A program made the position numbers and the translations under genes. The notes beneath the pieces were generated by a model. That model worked only from the letters and a program-made list of their open reading frames with translations, had not been told where the DNA came from and searched no databases. From CAYFTL01 sp964346145 (GTDB lineage Bacteria > Bacillota > Clostridia > Christensenellales > Aristaeellaceae), in contig CAYFTL010000022.1 in the NCBI GenBank assembly GCA_964346145.1, positions 1-32,032 on the forward strand: a DNA stretch of 32,032 bases, written 5' to 3'. Position 1 is the stretch's first letter, and every line of letters starts with the position of its first letter. Below are positions 1 to 7,225 of this stretch, in pieces.

Positions 1-81
1 ACGTCACTCAAAAATTATTGTTGTTTTCAATAATCCCTAAGTGAACGCTCCAAAATCGGCTCCTTTTTTTATTTGTGCATA

Positions 82-999
82 TTAAGGCAGCTTATTACCC
101 GCCGCTTGATACAAAGCGTACCATTCTTCCCTGCTTAACTTAAAAATAGCCGCTTGGCAGCTGTCTTTTACCCGTTGTACATTAGTGGTACCCAATATCG
201 GCTGAATATTTGCCGGATGGCGCATAATCCAGGCAATGGCGATGGCGGTCGGCGTTACCTTGTATTGTTTTGCAAGGCGGTCTATTGCCTCATTTAAGGC
301 TTTGAACTTTTCATTCCCCAAGAATACGCCTTCAAAGAATCCGTATTGCATAGGCGACCATGCCTGCAATGTCACCTTGTTCAATCGGCAGTATTCCACT
401 ACACCCCCATCGTGCCAAATGGATGTATCATTTTGCATGTTGGCATAAATTGTCTGGTCGATCATTCCGGTGTTGGTCAGGCTGAGCTGCATTTGATTGA
501 ATTGCAGTTTTTGCTTAAGGCCACTTTGCAAAAGCTGCATAGTAAGCGGGTTTTGGTTGCTCACGCCGAAATATCGAACCTTGCCGGCAGCGTGCAACTG
601 CTCGAAGGCTTCCCTCACTTCTTCCGGTTCCATCAACACATCGGGCCGGTGAAGCAGCAGCACATCCAGATAATCGGTTTGCAGGCGCTTTAAGCTGCCT
701 TCAACCGATTTTAGAATATGTTCTTTGGAAAAATCAAACATGCCCGGGCGAATGCCGCATTTGCTCTGTAGCACGATATCTTCCCGGCGAATTCGGGTCT
801 CCTTAAACGCTTTGGCGAAAACCGCCTCAGACTCCCCCTTGCCGTAAATATCCGCATGGTCATAAAAATTGATTCCTTGATCAAAAGCTGTGGAAATTAG
901 CGCCTCTACCTCGGGCACCGACATTTGGGAAATGCGCATGCAACCCAGAACAATTTGCGAAACATGCATTTCTCCATTGCAAACCGAAAATTTTTTCAT
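82..999 (-). CDS. Aldo/keto reductase family oxidoreductase
   Basis: A 305-residue soluble NAD(P)H-dependent carbonyl reductase of the COG4989/YdhF-like aldo/keto reductase branch. The catalytic tetrad can be read in order: Asp and Tyr in NFYDHADIYGKGE, Lys in LQSKCG, His in LLLHRPD. The C-terminal part (QPILGTTNVQRVKD) is the usual cofactor phosphate-binding loop. The length is normal for the family. The ATG is preceded by GGAGG with 6 nt spacing. It stands alone: hydG is divergent 414 bp away, and a perfect 14-bp palindrome (TTCTCGATCGAGAA, 1081-1094) lies about 80 bp upstream as a possible operator. The physiological substrate cannot be told from the sequence. Family assignment is certain; specific function is unknown. 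Confidence 0.95.
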   Translation of the reverse strand: MKKFSVCNGEMHVSQIVLGCMRISQMSVPEVEALISTAFDQGINFYDHADIYGKGESEAVFAKAFKETRIRREDIVLQSKCGIRPGMFDFSKEHILKSVEGSLKRLQTDYLDVLLLHRPDVLMEPEEVREAFEQLHAAGKVRYFGVSNQNPLTMQLLQSGLKQKLQFNQMQLSLTNTGMIDQTIYANMQNDTSIWHDGGVVEYCRLNKVTLQAWSPMQYGFFEGVFLGNEKFKALNEAIDRLAKQYKVTPTAIAIAWIMRHPANIQPILGTTNVQRVKDSCQAAIFKLSREEWYALYQAAGNKLP

Positions 1000-1080
1000 T
1001 GGTAATCCTCCTTAATGGTTGATCAAGCGTAGAAATCAAATCTACCTAGTTACAATAACATTTTATCACAACTCAACACT

Positions 1081-1094
1081 TTCTCGATCGAGAA
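1081..1094. promoter_or_regulatory. Perfect 14-bp palindrome, possible operator
   Basis: TTCTCGATCGAGAA is self-complementary with no loop. It lies between the divergent aldo/keto reductase and hydG genes, about 80 bp before the reductase start and 32 bp upstream of the hydG -35 hexamer. A dimeric repressor site is an inference from symmetry and position only. Confidence 0.3.
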
Positions 1095-1125
1095 ATCGGT
1101 TATTCGAGCTGAATATATTCCGCAC

Positions 1126-1154
1126 TTGCGAATAAGTTTTTGTTGTGTTATATT
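1126..1154 (+). promoter_or_regulatory. Sigma-A-type promoter of the hydG leader
   Basis: TTGCGA (1126-1131), 17-bp spacer, TATATT (1149-1154). Transcription would start near 1161, giving a leader of about 250 nt before hydG. Confidence 0.55.
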
Positions 1155-1160
1155 GAATTA

Positions 1161-1352
1161 AGAAATTTGTTGACTGGTTTTCGCCGTTGTAGTATCTACC
1201 TTTAACGGTCTAAGCCGGCAACCCATTTGACAACAACAAAAAATCGACCTGATAGCACAAAGGATAACCTGAGTGGGAAGGCGAAGATGCATAAACCGTT
1301 GTTTTTATACGGACTTTTTGTAATTTGCCGCGCTCGCATGCGCGGTTTTTTT
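1161..1352 (+). promoter_or_regulatory. hydG 5' leader with internal terminator (candidate attenuator or riboswitch)
   Basis: The gene-free stretch before hydG carries a perfect 6-bp GC hairpin, CCGCGC (1328-1333) and GCGCGG (1340-1345), followed by T7 (1346-1352). This is a textbook intrinsic terminator lying 60 nt before the hydG ATG on the coding strand. Upstream, AACGGT (1204-1209) can pair with ACCGTT (1295-1300), enclosing 85 nt. Part of that 3' arm (CCGT, 1296-1299) can instead pair with ACGG (1309-1312), so mutually exclusive folds are possible. I could not match the leader to SAM-I, TPP, T-box, c-di-GMP or purine consensus motifs. It may be a regulatory leader or the end of a small RNA. 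Confidence 0.5.
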
Positions 1353-1412
1353 GCAAATATTTGCTGTTCTGTGCCTTTTCACCTTGAATAAAACCAAAAG
1401 GAGAAAAGGACA

Positions 1413-2837
1413 ATGACAGCATACGATCCCTATTCTAGCAAGGCGGAAAACTTTATCAACCATGAGCATATTCTAAATACTTTAGAATATGCTACAAAGA
1501 ATAAGAATAACCGCCCACTGATCCAATCAATTCTAGAAAAGGCGCGAAAAAAAGCGGGATTAAGCCACCGTGAGGCCGCCGTTTTGTTGGAATGTACCGA
1601 ACCCGATTTCATCCAAGAGATTCGAAATTTGTCCATGAAAATCAAGCAAGAATTTTATGGCAATCGCATCGTTATGTTTGCGCCCTTATATCTTTCCAAT
1701 TATTGTGTGAACGGCTGCACTTATTGCCCATATCACCATCAAAACAAGCATATTACGCGAAAAAAGCTGTCCCAAGCCGAGATTGAAAAAGAAGTCATCG
1801 CCCTGCAGGACATGGGACACAAGCGGTTGGCCCTAGAGACTGGAGAGGATCCGATCAATAGTCCCATTGAATATGTGCTAGAAAGCATAAACACCATTTA
1901 TAATATCAAACACAAAAATGGAGCGATCCGCCGGGTCAACGTAAACATCGCTGCCACCACCGTTGAAAACTATAGGAAGCTTAAGGAAGCGGGCATCGGC
2001 ACCTATATTTTGTTTCAGGAAACCTACCACAAGCAAAACTACGAAACGCTCCACCCCACCGGCCCCAAACACAATTACGCTTACCACACTGAAGCCATGG
2101 ACAGGGCCATGGATGCAGGGATTGACGATGTGGGGATCGGTGTGTTGTTCGGGCTCAACCATTTTCGCTACGATTTTGTAGGACTGTTGATGCATGCCGA
2201 GCATCTGGAGGCCGCTAAAGGCATCGGCCCACACACCATCAGCCTGCCGCGCATTCGTCCAGCGGACGATATCAATCCCGAAGAATTTGCCGATGGCGTA
2301 TCCGACGAGCTTTTCGAAAAAATTGTTGCCGTTTTGCGCATTGCAGTGCCCTACACCGGCATGATTATTTCCACCCGCGAATCCGCCAAAGTTCGCGAAA
2401 AAGTTTTGCAACTCGGGGTAACGCAAATTAGCGGCGGATCAAGAACCAGCGTAGGCGGCTACAGCGAAGCGGAGAAAGAAGATGAGAATTCGTCTCAGTT
2501 TGACTTGAGCGATACCCGCACGCTGGATGAAGTGGTCGCATGGCTGCTCAAACTGGGCTACGTTCCAAGTTTTTGCACCGCATGTTACCGCGAAGGGCGC
2601 ACGGGAGACCGTTTCATGCAGTTGGTGAAATCTGCCCAAATTGCAAACTGTTGCCAGCCCAACGCGCTGATCACCCTAAAAGAATATCTGGAGGACTATT
2701 CTTCCAGCGACACCCAAAAAGCGGGAGAAGCAGTAATCCAGCGGGAGCTTGCTTATATTAAAAGCCCAAAAGCCCGCGAAGTGGCCATCGATTATATGGA
2801 AAAAATACATTACGGCGCTCGGGATTTCCGCTTTTAA
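1413..2837 (+). CDS. hydG: [FeFe]-hydrogenase H-cluster radical SAM maturase HydG
   Basis: HydG cleaves tyrosine with SAM to make the CO and cyanide ligands (as an Fe(CO)2CN synthon) of the [FeFe]-hydrogenase H-cluster. The 474-residue length is typical. The SAM-binding cluster motif is C98-x3-C102-x2-C105 (YCVNGCTYC). The diagnostic C-terminal auxiliary cluster motif CX2CX22C is present at C388, C391 and C414, which separates HydG from ThiH. The BATS domain lies in the C-terminal third. The start has a good AAAGGAG-type RBS. The gene is alone here: hydE, hydF and hydrogenase genes are not in the window. Transcription probably passes a leader terminator upstream. Confidence in the identity is very high. 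Confidence 0.97.
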   Translation: MTAYDPYSSKAENFINHEHILNTLEYATKNKNNRPLIQSILEKARKKAGLSHREAAVLLECTEPDFIQEIRNLSMKIKQEFYGNRIVMFAPLYLSNYCVNGCTYCPYHHQNKHITRKKLSQAEIEKEVIALQDMGHKRLALETGEDPINSPIEYVLESINTIYNIKHKNGAIRRVNVNIAATTVENYRKLKEAGIGTYILFQETYHKQNYETLHPTGPKHNYAYHTEAMDRAMDAGIDDVGIGVLFGLNHFRYDFVGLLMHAEHLEAAKGIGPHTISLPRIRPADDINPEEFADGVSDELFEKIVAVLRIAVPYTGMIISTRESAKVREKVLQLGVTQISGGSRTSVGGYSEAEKEDENSSQFDLSDTRTLDEVVAWLLKLGYVPSFCTACYREGRTGDRFMQLVKSAQIANCCQPNALITLKEYLEDYSSSDTQKAGEAVIQRELAYIKSPKAREVAIDYMEKIHYGARDFRF

Positions 2838-2845
2838 AAGCAACA

Positions 2846-2895
2846 ACAAACAGGCGGTTGCATAAATTTTTGCATCCGTCTGCTTGTTTATCAAT
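2846..2895. terminator. Bidirectional terminator between hydG and the DUF1836 gene
   Basis: An imperfect hairpin, ACAGGCGGTTGCA then TGCATCCGTCTGC around a TAAATTTT loop, is flanked by TTGTTT on the plus side and TTTGTTGTTGC on the minus side. It sits between two convergent genes. Confidence 0.6.
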
Positions 2896-2908
2896 CTTAA
2901 GGTACCAA

Positions 2909-3478
2909 TCATTTGCTCGGCTTGGTCTTTGTATCCTTTCCATTGTCATCGGTTGAGTTCCCATCGCGATCATCCTTCTCAGGATTGTTTTTGCCTTCGG
3001 CAATGCTTTTCAGCAACAATTGTGCAGTCATTCGCTTGGCATTCGCTTCTATCAAAAGGTGAACCGCATGATCAAATGCGCACTCTAGGTTTTCTTCCGC
3101 CTGCCTTACATCCAATTTTTCAAACACCTGTGATTGCTCGGCTGAATAATGGTTTAAGGCTTGTTCCATCCTTCCCTCAGGAATCAAACCCAACAATTCT
3201 TTTATTTGTTGAATAGGCAACACTTGTTTGAGTGTGCACACGATCAGCAAGCGAGCCAAATGTTCTTTGCCGTACTTTTTCTTCTCCGGTTTGGGCAAGA
3301 GCTTGGACTTAACATAGTTATTGATCATAGAAGGCGTTACCAAAGCCTCCGATTGAACTTGCTGGAAAGAATCCAGTTGCCGCTCCAAATATGTAATCAC
3401 TTGATCCATATACAAGGGAATATCGGGCAATTCTTCCCAGGTGGCCATGTTTACCCCTCTCATATATTCTTGTTGCAT
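2909..3478 (-). CDS. DUF1836 family MerR-like HTH protein
   Basis: A 189-residue protein with the DUF1836 pattern: a short N-terminal segment (ELPDIPLYMDQVITYLE), then VTPSMINNYVKSKLLPKP, a MerR-type helix-turn-helix in which TPSMINNYVK is the recognition region, followed by YGKEHLARLLIVCTLKQVLPIQQI. The C-terminus after about residue 165 is charged and low complexity. I place the start at 3478 because AGGAGG lies 6 nt ahead. A second possible start (MATWEE, 3448) also has a GAGGGG site. The family is thought to bind DNA but is uncharacterised. The gene is divergent from an SGNH hydrolase across a ~140-bp region with two facing promoters and shared TTGATA half-sites, which suggests autoregulation and control of the neighbour. 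Confidence 0.88.
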   Translation of the reverse strand: MQQEYMRGVNMATWEELPDIPLYMDQVITYLERQLDSFQQVQSEALVTPSMINNYVKSKLLPKPEKKKYGKEHLARLLIVCTLKQVLPIQQIKELLGLIPEGRMEQALNHYSAEQSQVFEKLDVRQAEENLECAFDHAVHLLIEANAKRMTAQLLLKSIAEGKNNPEKDDRDGNSTDDNGKDTKTKPSK

Positions 3479-3515
3479 TGCACGCCTCCTAATATTGATA
3501 ATCGATTTGTGATTT

Positions 3516-3544
3516 ATTATAACCACAAAAGCAAATTGCGTCAA
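3516..3544 (-). promoter_or_regulatory. Promoter of the DUF1836 gene
   Basis: On the minus strand TTGACG (3544-3539), exactly 17 bp, then TATAAT (3521-3516). Transcription would begin about 30 nt before the chosen start codon. Confidence 0.75.
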
Positions 3545-3553
3545 CAAAACAAG

Positions 3554-3582
3554 TTGATATATTTATCAATATCATTTATAAT
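3554..3582 (+). promoter_or_regulatory. Promoter of the SGNH hydrolase gene with overlapping inverted repeat
   Basis: TTGATA (3554-3559), 17 bp, TATAAT (3577-3582). The -35 hexamer is the left arm of an inverted repeat, TTGATA-tatt-TATCAA (3554-3569), a plausible operator. A further TTGATA half-site lies at 3495-3500 in the leader of the divergent DUF1836 gene. Confidence 0.75.
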
Positions 3583-3620
3583 AGTTTTATATACTAGATC
3601 GTCTATTCGAGGTGATATGC

Positions 3621-4325
3621 ATGCAAAAAAATATTCAGGTTTGGGGCGACTCTGTGCTAAAAGGAATCGTTTACGATGAGGATAGAAAACGGTTCAGAAT
3701 TCTAAAAGACAACGCTCTCTCCCTCTGCGAAAAAATATCTGGCTGTCTTTTTTTCAATCGTTCCCGCATGGGTATGACCGCTCCACAAGCGCTTACCCAA
3801 ATGAAACTAAGCCCGAAAGACTTCGAAAATCAATTGGTGTTAATCGAATTTGGCGGAAACGACTGTGATTACAACTGGAAAGAAGTCGCCGCAACCCCCA
3901 ACGCGCAGCACGTTCCGACTACGCCGTTTGAGCAGTTTAAGAAAACCATAACCGATATGGTAAAATTGGTTCGGCAATATGGCGGACAGCCTATTTTAAC
4001 CAGCCTCCCTCCATTATCTGCAAGCCGTTATTTGGATTGGATATGCAACTTTTACAAGCTCAGTAAGGAGGCCATTTTAAGCTTTTTGGGGGACGTACAA
4101 ATGATTTACCGCTGGCAAGAGCTTTACAGTCTGGAGATTTCTAACCTTGCGAGTGCATTAAGCTGTCCGTATGTCGAGCTGAGAGAAAGCTTCTTGTATG
4201 CATCAAGGGGGCAGGATTTTCTGTGCCAAGACGGCATCCACCCCAATGCCGCCGGACACAGGATCATGGCCAACCGTCTGAGCGATCAGTTGGCTAAAAT
4301 CGGCATCGCTGAAGAAATAAATTGA
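3621..4325 (+). CDS. SGNH/GDSL-type esterase or lipase family hydrolase
   Basis: A 234-residue soluble SGNH hydrolase. Block I is WGDSV with the nucleophile serine at residue 11, block III is FGGND with the oxyanion Asn, and block V is DGIHPNAAGH with the catalytic Asp/His pair near the C-terminus. I use the ATG at 3621 because GAGG precedes it by 8 nt; a GTG three codons upstream overlaps that site. There is no signal peptide, so it acts in the cytosol, probably on acyl or acetyl esters. The substrate is unknown. It has its own strong promoter and is followed by a hairpin terminator, so it is monocistronic and divergent from the DUF1836 regulator. Confidence 0.9.
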   Translation: MQKNIQVWGDSVLKGIVYDEDRKRFRILKDNALSLCEKISGCLFFNRSRMGMTAPQALTQMKLSPKDFENQLVLIEFGGNDCDYNWKEVAATPNAQHVPTTPFEQFKKTITDMVKLVRQYGGQPILTSLPPLSASRYLDWICNFYKLSKEAILSFLGDVQMIYRWQELYSLEISNLASALSCPYVELRESFLYASRGQDFLCQDGIHPNAAGHRIMANRLSDQLAKIGIAEEIN

Positions 4326-4442
4326 AATGACCTCTCAACTGAAGCCCTGCCTTGCACTAATAATCGTCTTTATAAAATGTATTGCTGAAGCGTGTAGCAC
4401 ATGAATGAACACCAGCAATGCAAAAGAAGAAGAAAACAACAG

Positions 4443-4483
4443 GAGCACCGCCCTCTAGCGGAGATAGGTGCTCTATCTTTTTA
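4443..4483. terminator. Bidirectional terminator after SGNH hydrolase and helicase genes
   Basis: GAGCACC (4443-4449) pairs with GGTGCTC (4467-4473), followed by TATCTTTTTA on the plus strand and a pyrimidine-rich run on the minus strand. A second inverted repeat, GGTCGGCAGC and GCTGCCAACC, lies at about 4491-4537, nearer the helicase stop. Confidence 0.75.
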
Positions 4484-4554
4484 TAGCATGTGGTCGGCAG
4501 CGAGATTTTTCTGTAAAATACAGCCCGGCTGCCAACCAAATGTGTTAACCGTTT

Positions 4555-5736
4555 TTATACATGTTCAAAAAAAGGTTCCTGGGTGTCCTTGTGCACCAAA
4601 ATTCCAAAATCATCAAAACCCAAAGCGATGGGATCGGCATCGATATATCTGAGGATGTCGTCCATGCGCACAAAATCCCCGGGGTTCACAAAGGAAAAAC
4701 TAACCCCCTGCTTTTTAGCGCGCCCGGTTCTTCCAATGCGGTGGGTGTAATATTCGTTCTGCTGGGGCAAGTCGTAGTTGACGACGGCTTCCACATCGTC
4801 CACGTCGATTCCGCGCGCCGCCACATCGGTGGCAACCAGGATCTCATATTTTCCGCGCCTATAGCCGTCCATCACTTGGTTGCGCTGAACCTGGCGCATA
4901 TCTCCGTGCAGGCATTCGGCGCTATATCCCGCTTTTTTTAGCCGATCGGCCAAACGTTGGGACATGGTTTTGGTGTTGCAAAACACCATCATGCGGCTGT
5001 ATTCGTCGCTATCGATGAGGTATAGCAAGCAATCGTATTTCTGACCCGCGGTTGTGTTGATCGTATATTGGTCAATTTTGGGTTTGTTTTCTTCGGTGCC
5101 CTCTATCACAATCTCCATGGGCTTCTTTTGGTATTTCCAAGATATGGTCATTACATCCCGATTGGTGGTCGCTGAAAACAAAACCAACTGGCGATCCGCC
5201 GGCGTAGATTCTATAATCTTGCACACATCTTGCACAAAACCCATTTGCAACATTTCGTCGGCTTCGTCCAGCACCATGGTGTGTACGCGATCCAGACGCA
5301 CATTGCCTCTTTGCATATGATCAAGCAAACGGCCCGGCGTTGCAACCAGAATTTGCGGCTTTTTATGTAGGCGTGAAATTTGCTTCTGCATGGGCTGTCC
5401 GCCATATATGCAAGCAATCCGTACTTCCGGAATATATTTGGCCAATTTGGTCAGCTCGTCGGCTATTTGCTGTGCCAATTCTCTGGTGGGGCACAATACC
5501 ACTTCTTGAATGGCAGCCTCGTCCAGGTCGATATATTCCAACATAGGCACCCCGAACGCACAAGTTTTGCCGGTTCCTGTCGGGGCAATGGCCGTAATAT
5601 CATATCCTTCCATCATCAACGGGATACATTGCTGTTGAACAGGGGTTGCCTCTGAAAATCCCATATCGCTCAACGCTTTTTGCACTTCGAAACTGATGTC
5701 CATTTGGCTAAAAACATTTGGTTGTTGTTCACTCAT
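4555..5736 (-). CDS. DEAD-box ATP-dependent RNA helicase
   Basis: A 393-residue two-domain RNA helicase that unwinds structured RNA, for example in ribosome assembly or cold adaptation. The helicase motifs appear in order: Q motif (ATPVQQQCIP), motif I APTGTGKT, Ia PTRELAQ, Ib TPGRL, II DEAD, III SAT, IV MVFCNTK, V VATDVAARGIDV, VI HRIGRTGRA. The protein ends about 30 residues after the core with no basic or RNA-binding tail, so it is a minimal-length form and I do not assign CshA, CshB or DbpA. The start has GAGGAG 12 nt upstream, a long spacing. The gene is separated from the upstream DUF3048 gene by a terminator. Confidence 0.95.
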   Translation of the reverse strand: MSEQQPNVFSQMDISFEVQKALSDMGFSEATPVQQQCIPLMMEGYDITAIAPTGTGKTCAFGVPMLEYIDLDEAAIQEVVLCPTRELAQQIADELTKLAKYIPEVRIACIYGGQPMQKQISRLHKKPQILVATPGRLLDHMQRGNVRLDRVHTMVLDEADEMLQMGFVQDVCKIIESTPADRQLVLFSATTNRDVMTISWKYQKKPMEIVIEGTEENKPKIDQYTINTTAGQKYDCLLYLIDSDEYSRMMVFCNTKTMSQRLADRLKKAGYSAECLHGDMRQVQRNQVMDGYRRGKYEILVATDVAARGIDVDDVEAVVNYDLPQQNEYYTHRIGRTGRAKKQGVSFSFVNPGDFVRMDDILRYIDADPIALGFDDFGILVHKDTQEPFFEHV

Positions 5737-5829
5737 CCGAATCCAATACTCCTCGTTCTCTTTCTATATGCTCTATATCTGTATTAGTGTACCATGTATC
5801 CTATGTTTTATACAAGCACTGTAAAATAT

Positions 5830-5862
5830 AAAGAGGCCGAAAATGTTAATTTCGGCCTCTTT
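5830..5862. terminator. Strong bidirectional terminator
   Basis: A perfect 13-bp inverted repeat, AAAGAGGCCGAAA (5830-5842) and TTTCGGCCTCTTT (5850-5862). It lies 18 bp past the DUF3048 stop and before the helicase promoter. Confidence 0.88.
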
Positions 5863-5880
5863 AAAATAATGCGGTAAGAA

Positions 5881-6852
5881 TTATTGAGCGATTACAAAAT
5901 TTTGATCATCAGAAATCATCTGAACGAACGTTTTTCCGGGCAACAGGTTTACTTCGTTGCCTTCGTCATCCAAATATTGAGTGTTTGAATCAACGCTTTC
6001 CCTGTTCCAGGTTCCGGTAAAATGTTTGCCGCCAATAAAGTAATCGCACTGATTGCTGCCGGTCAGTTCAAAAACCGGACGATCGCTCGCGCCACCATAC
6101 CAACTGGTTTTAACTTTCATAATGATCACGTTGGTGCAGGCAATCTGCTGCTCATCCACCCCATCAACCATCGGCGAACCGTTGTAATAGCGGTAGTACA
6201 ACCCGTCGCCTTCGTTGTATTGATAGGACGGATGGTAGCTGCCCTCGCGGTAAGGAATGGAAAATTCAATAGCCGAATCGCCTTTAATCGTGGCGTTGTC
6301 TGCACTGAATTTAAAGGGGGATTTCTCTTGGATTTCGGCTTCCAAGCCTTCCATCATCTTGCCGCTTTCGGCGCGGGAATTGTGGGGAGCCTTGCGCGAT
6401 TTGTCGCGGCTAAAGTTTGTGCCGGTCATGCCATCCCAGCGGGCTGCAAACTCGGTATCCCTCATGTATTGATAAGCATCGGTGCCCGCCATATCCTGTC
6501 CACCATGGTGGATAAAGGCGCCGCCCCAATCTTTATAGATATCAACAGAAACCATACGCGCCGAGCGGACAGGCTCTACAAATTCCGGAATGGTATCGTT
6601 GTACACTGCAGTGTAACGGGTATAGCCGCCATCATATAATTCCATCTCGTACACGACGTCCGCTTTGGAAATGTTGAATTGGGGACGAGCACCCGGTTCG
6701 TTGTCAAATTGCACCACCAGCGGTTTGTATGCGTGATCGGTGGGCAGGCCAGTGGTAAGCGAAATCCCACTTTGTCCCTCCGCCGCGCTCATCAATGGAA
6801 ATGCCATCAGCAACATAAGCATGATCAAAGATACTGTTCGTTTTTTATTCAA
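5881..6852 (-). CDS. Secreted DUF3048 domain protein (YerB-like)
   Basis: A 323-residue exported protein of the DUF3048/YerB family. The N-terminus is a classical signal peptide: positive MNKKR, a hydrophobic stretch to about residue 20, and a likely signal peptidase I site near SAA|EG. There is no lipobox, unlike Bacillus YerB. The N-terminal DUF3048 domain (about residues 30-180) contains GARPQFNISKADVVYE and EPVRSAR. The C-terminal domain (about 210-320) contains the FTGTWNRES region. The start is a TTG at 6852, chosen because GGAGG lies 8 nt ahead and the signal peptide begins there; the ATG further upstream overlaps the -35 box of the promoter. Biochemical function is unknown; a cell-wall role is only an inference. 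Confidence 0.9.
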   Translation of the reverse strand: MNKKRTVSLIMLMLLMAFPLMSAAEGQSGISLTTGLPTDHAYKPLVVQFDNEPGARPQFNISKADVVYEMELYDGGYTRYTAVYNDTIPEFVEPVRSARMVSVDIYKDWGGAFIHHGGQDMAGTDAYQYMRDTEFAARWDGMTGTNFSRDKSRKAPHNSRAESGKMMEGLEAEIQEKSPFKFSADNATIKGDSAIEFSIPYREGSYHPSYQYNEGDGLYYRYYNGSPMVDGVDEQQIACTNVIIMKVKTSWYGGASDRPVFELTGSNQCDYFIGGKHFTGTWNRESVDSNTQYLDDEGNEVNLLPGKTFVQMISDDQNFVIAQ

Positions 6853-6889
6853 ATCATTTTCCTCCTTTTGGCTTTTACATAGCACTCCT

Positions 6890-6937
6890 ATTATACCTTT
6901 TACTGGTAAAAAAATCAAACGGCTATCACGTTTGATT
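6890..6937 (-). promoter_or_regulatory. Promoter of the DUF3048 gene with overlapping inverted repeat
   Basis: Minus-strand TTGATT (6918-6913), 17 bp, TATAAT (6895-6890). The -35 box lies inside a perfect inverted repeat AATCAAACG (6913-6921) / CGTTTGATT (6929-6937). The spacer contains another symmetric element, TTTTAC-tg-GTAAAA. This is a candidate operator. Confidence 0.75.
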
Positions 6938-7225
6938 CATCAATTTTGTACATTGTATTTAATTCTCTGATCGGCAAACTAGCTTAATTGGTGAGCATTT
7001 TGAAACGCTACTATTCTAAGGTTTACTATACATCTGCTATCGTGTCGTGATATAATCCTTGCGTAAGATTTCCAAAGTTTTTTTGTACTCTTGCACAACA
7101 TATATTACCGGTTCATAATACTTGTTCCATATTGTTTACAGAAAAATTTACATATATCACTCTGAATCGGCTATAATATCTGTAAATGCCGTCAACAATC
7201 TGAAATAGGAAAGGTGAGATATTCA
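6938..7225. other. Intergenic region before the LCP gene
   Basis: An AT-rich divergent intergenic region with no gene. It holds a candidate promoter for the LCP gene on the plus strand: TTTACA (7147-7152), a long 19-bp spacer, and TATAAT (7172-7177). No other structured element was recognised. Confidence 0.5.

Noticed and set aside
1190..1352. SAM-I, TPP or T-box element before hydG
   Set aside because: GCCGGCAACC recalls a piece of SAM-I, and the CCGCG hairpin recalls a T-box, but the other conserved boxes of each class are missing.
1878..2426. A 182-codon minus-strand open frame inside hydG
   Set aside because: Shadow frame opposite conserved HydG sequence; no RBS or family.
4491..4537. 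GGTCGGCAGC / GCTGCCAACC inverted repeat as a separate terminator
   Set aside because: It pairs well on the minus strand but has no following U run; the hairpin at 4443-4473 is the better terminator.
4357..4539. A 60-codon minus-strand frame between the SGNH and helicase genes
   Set aside because: Covers two terminator hairpins and has no RBS or protein-like composition.
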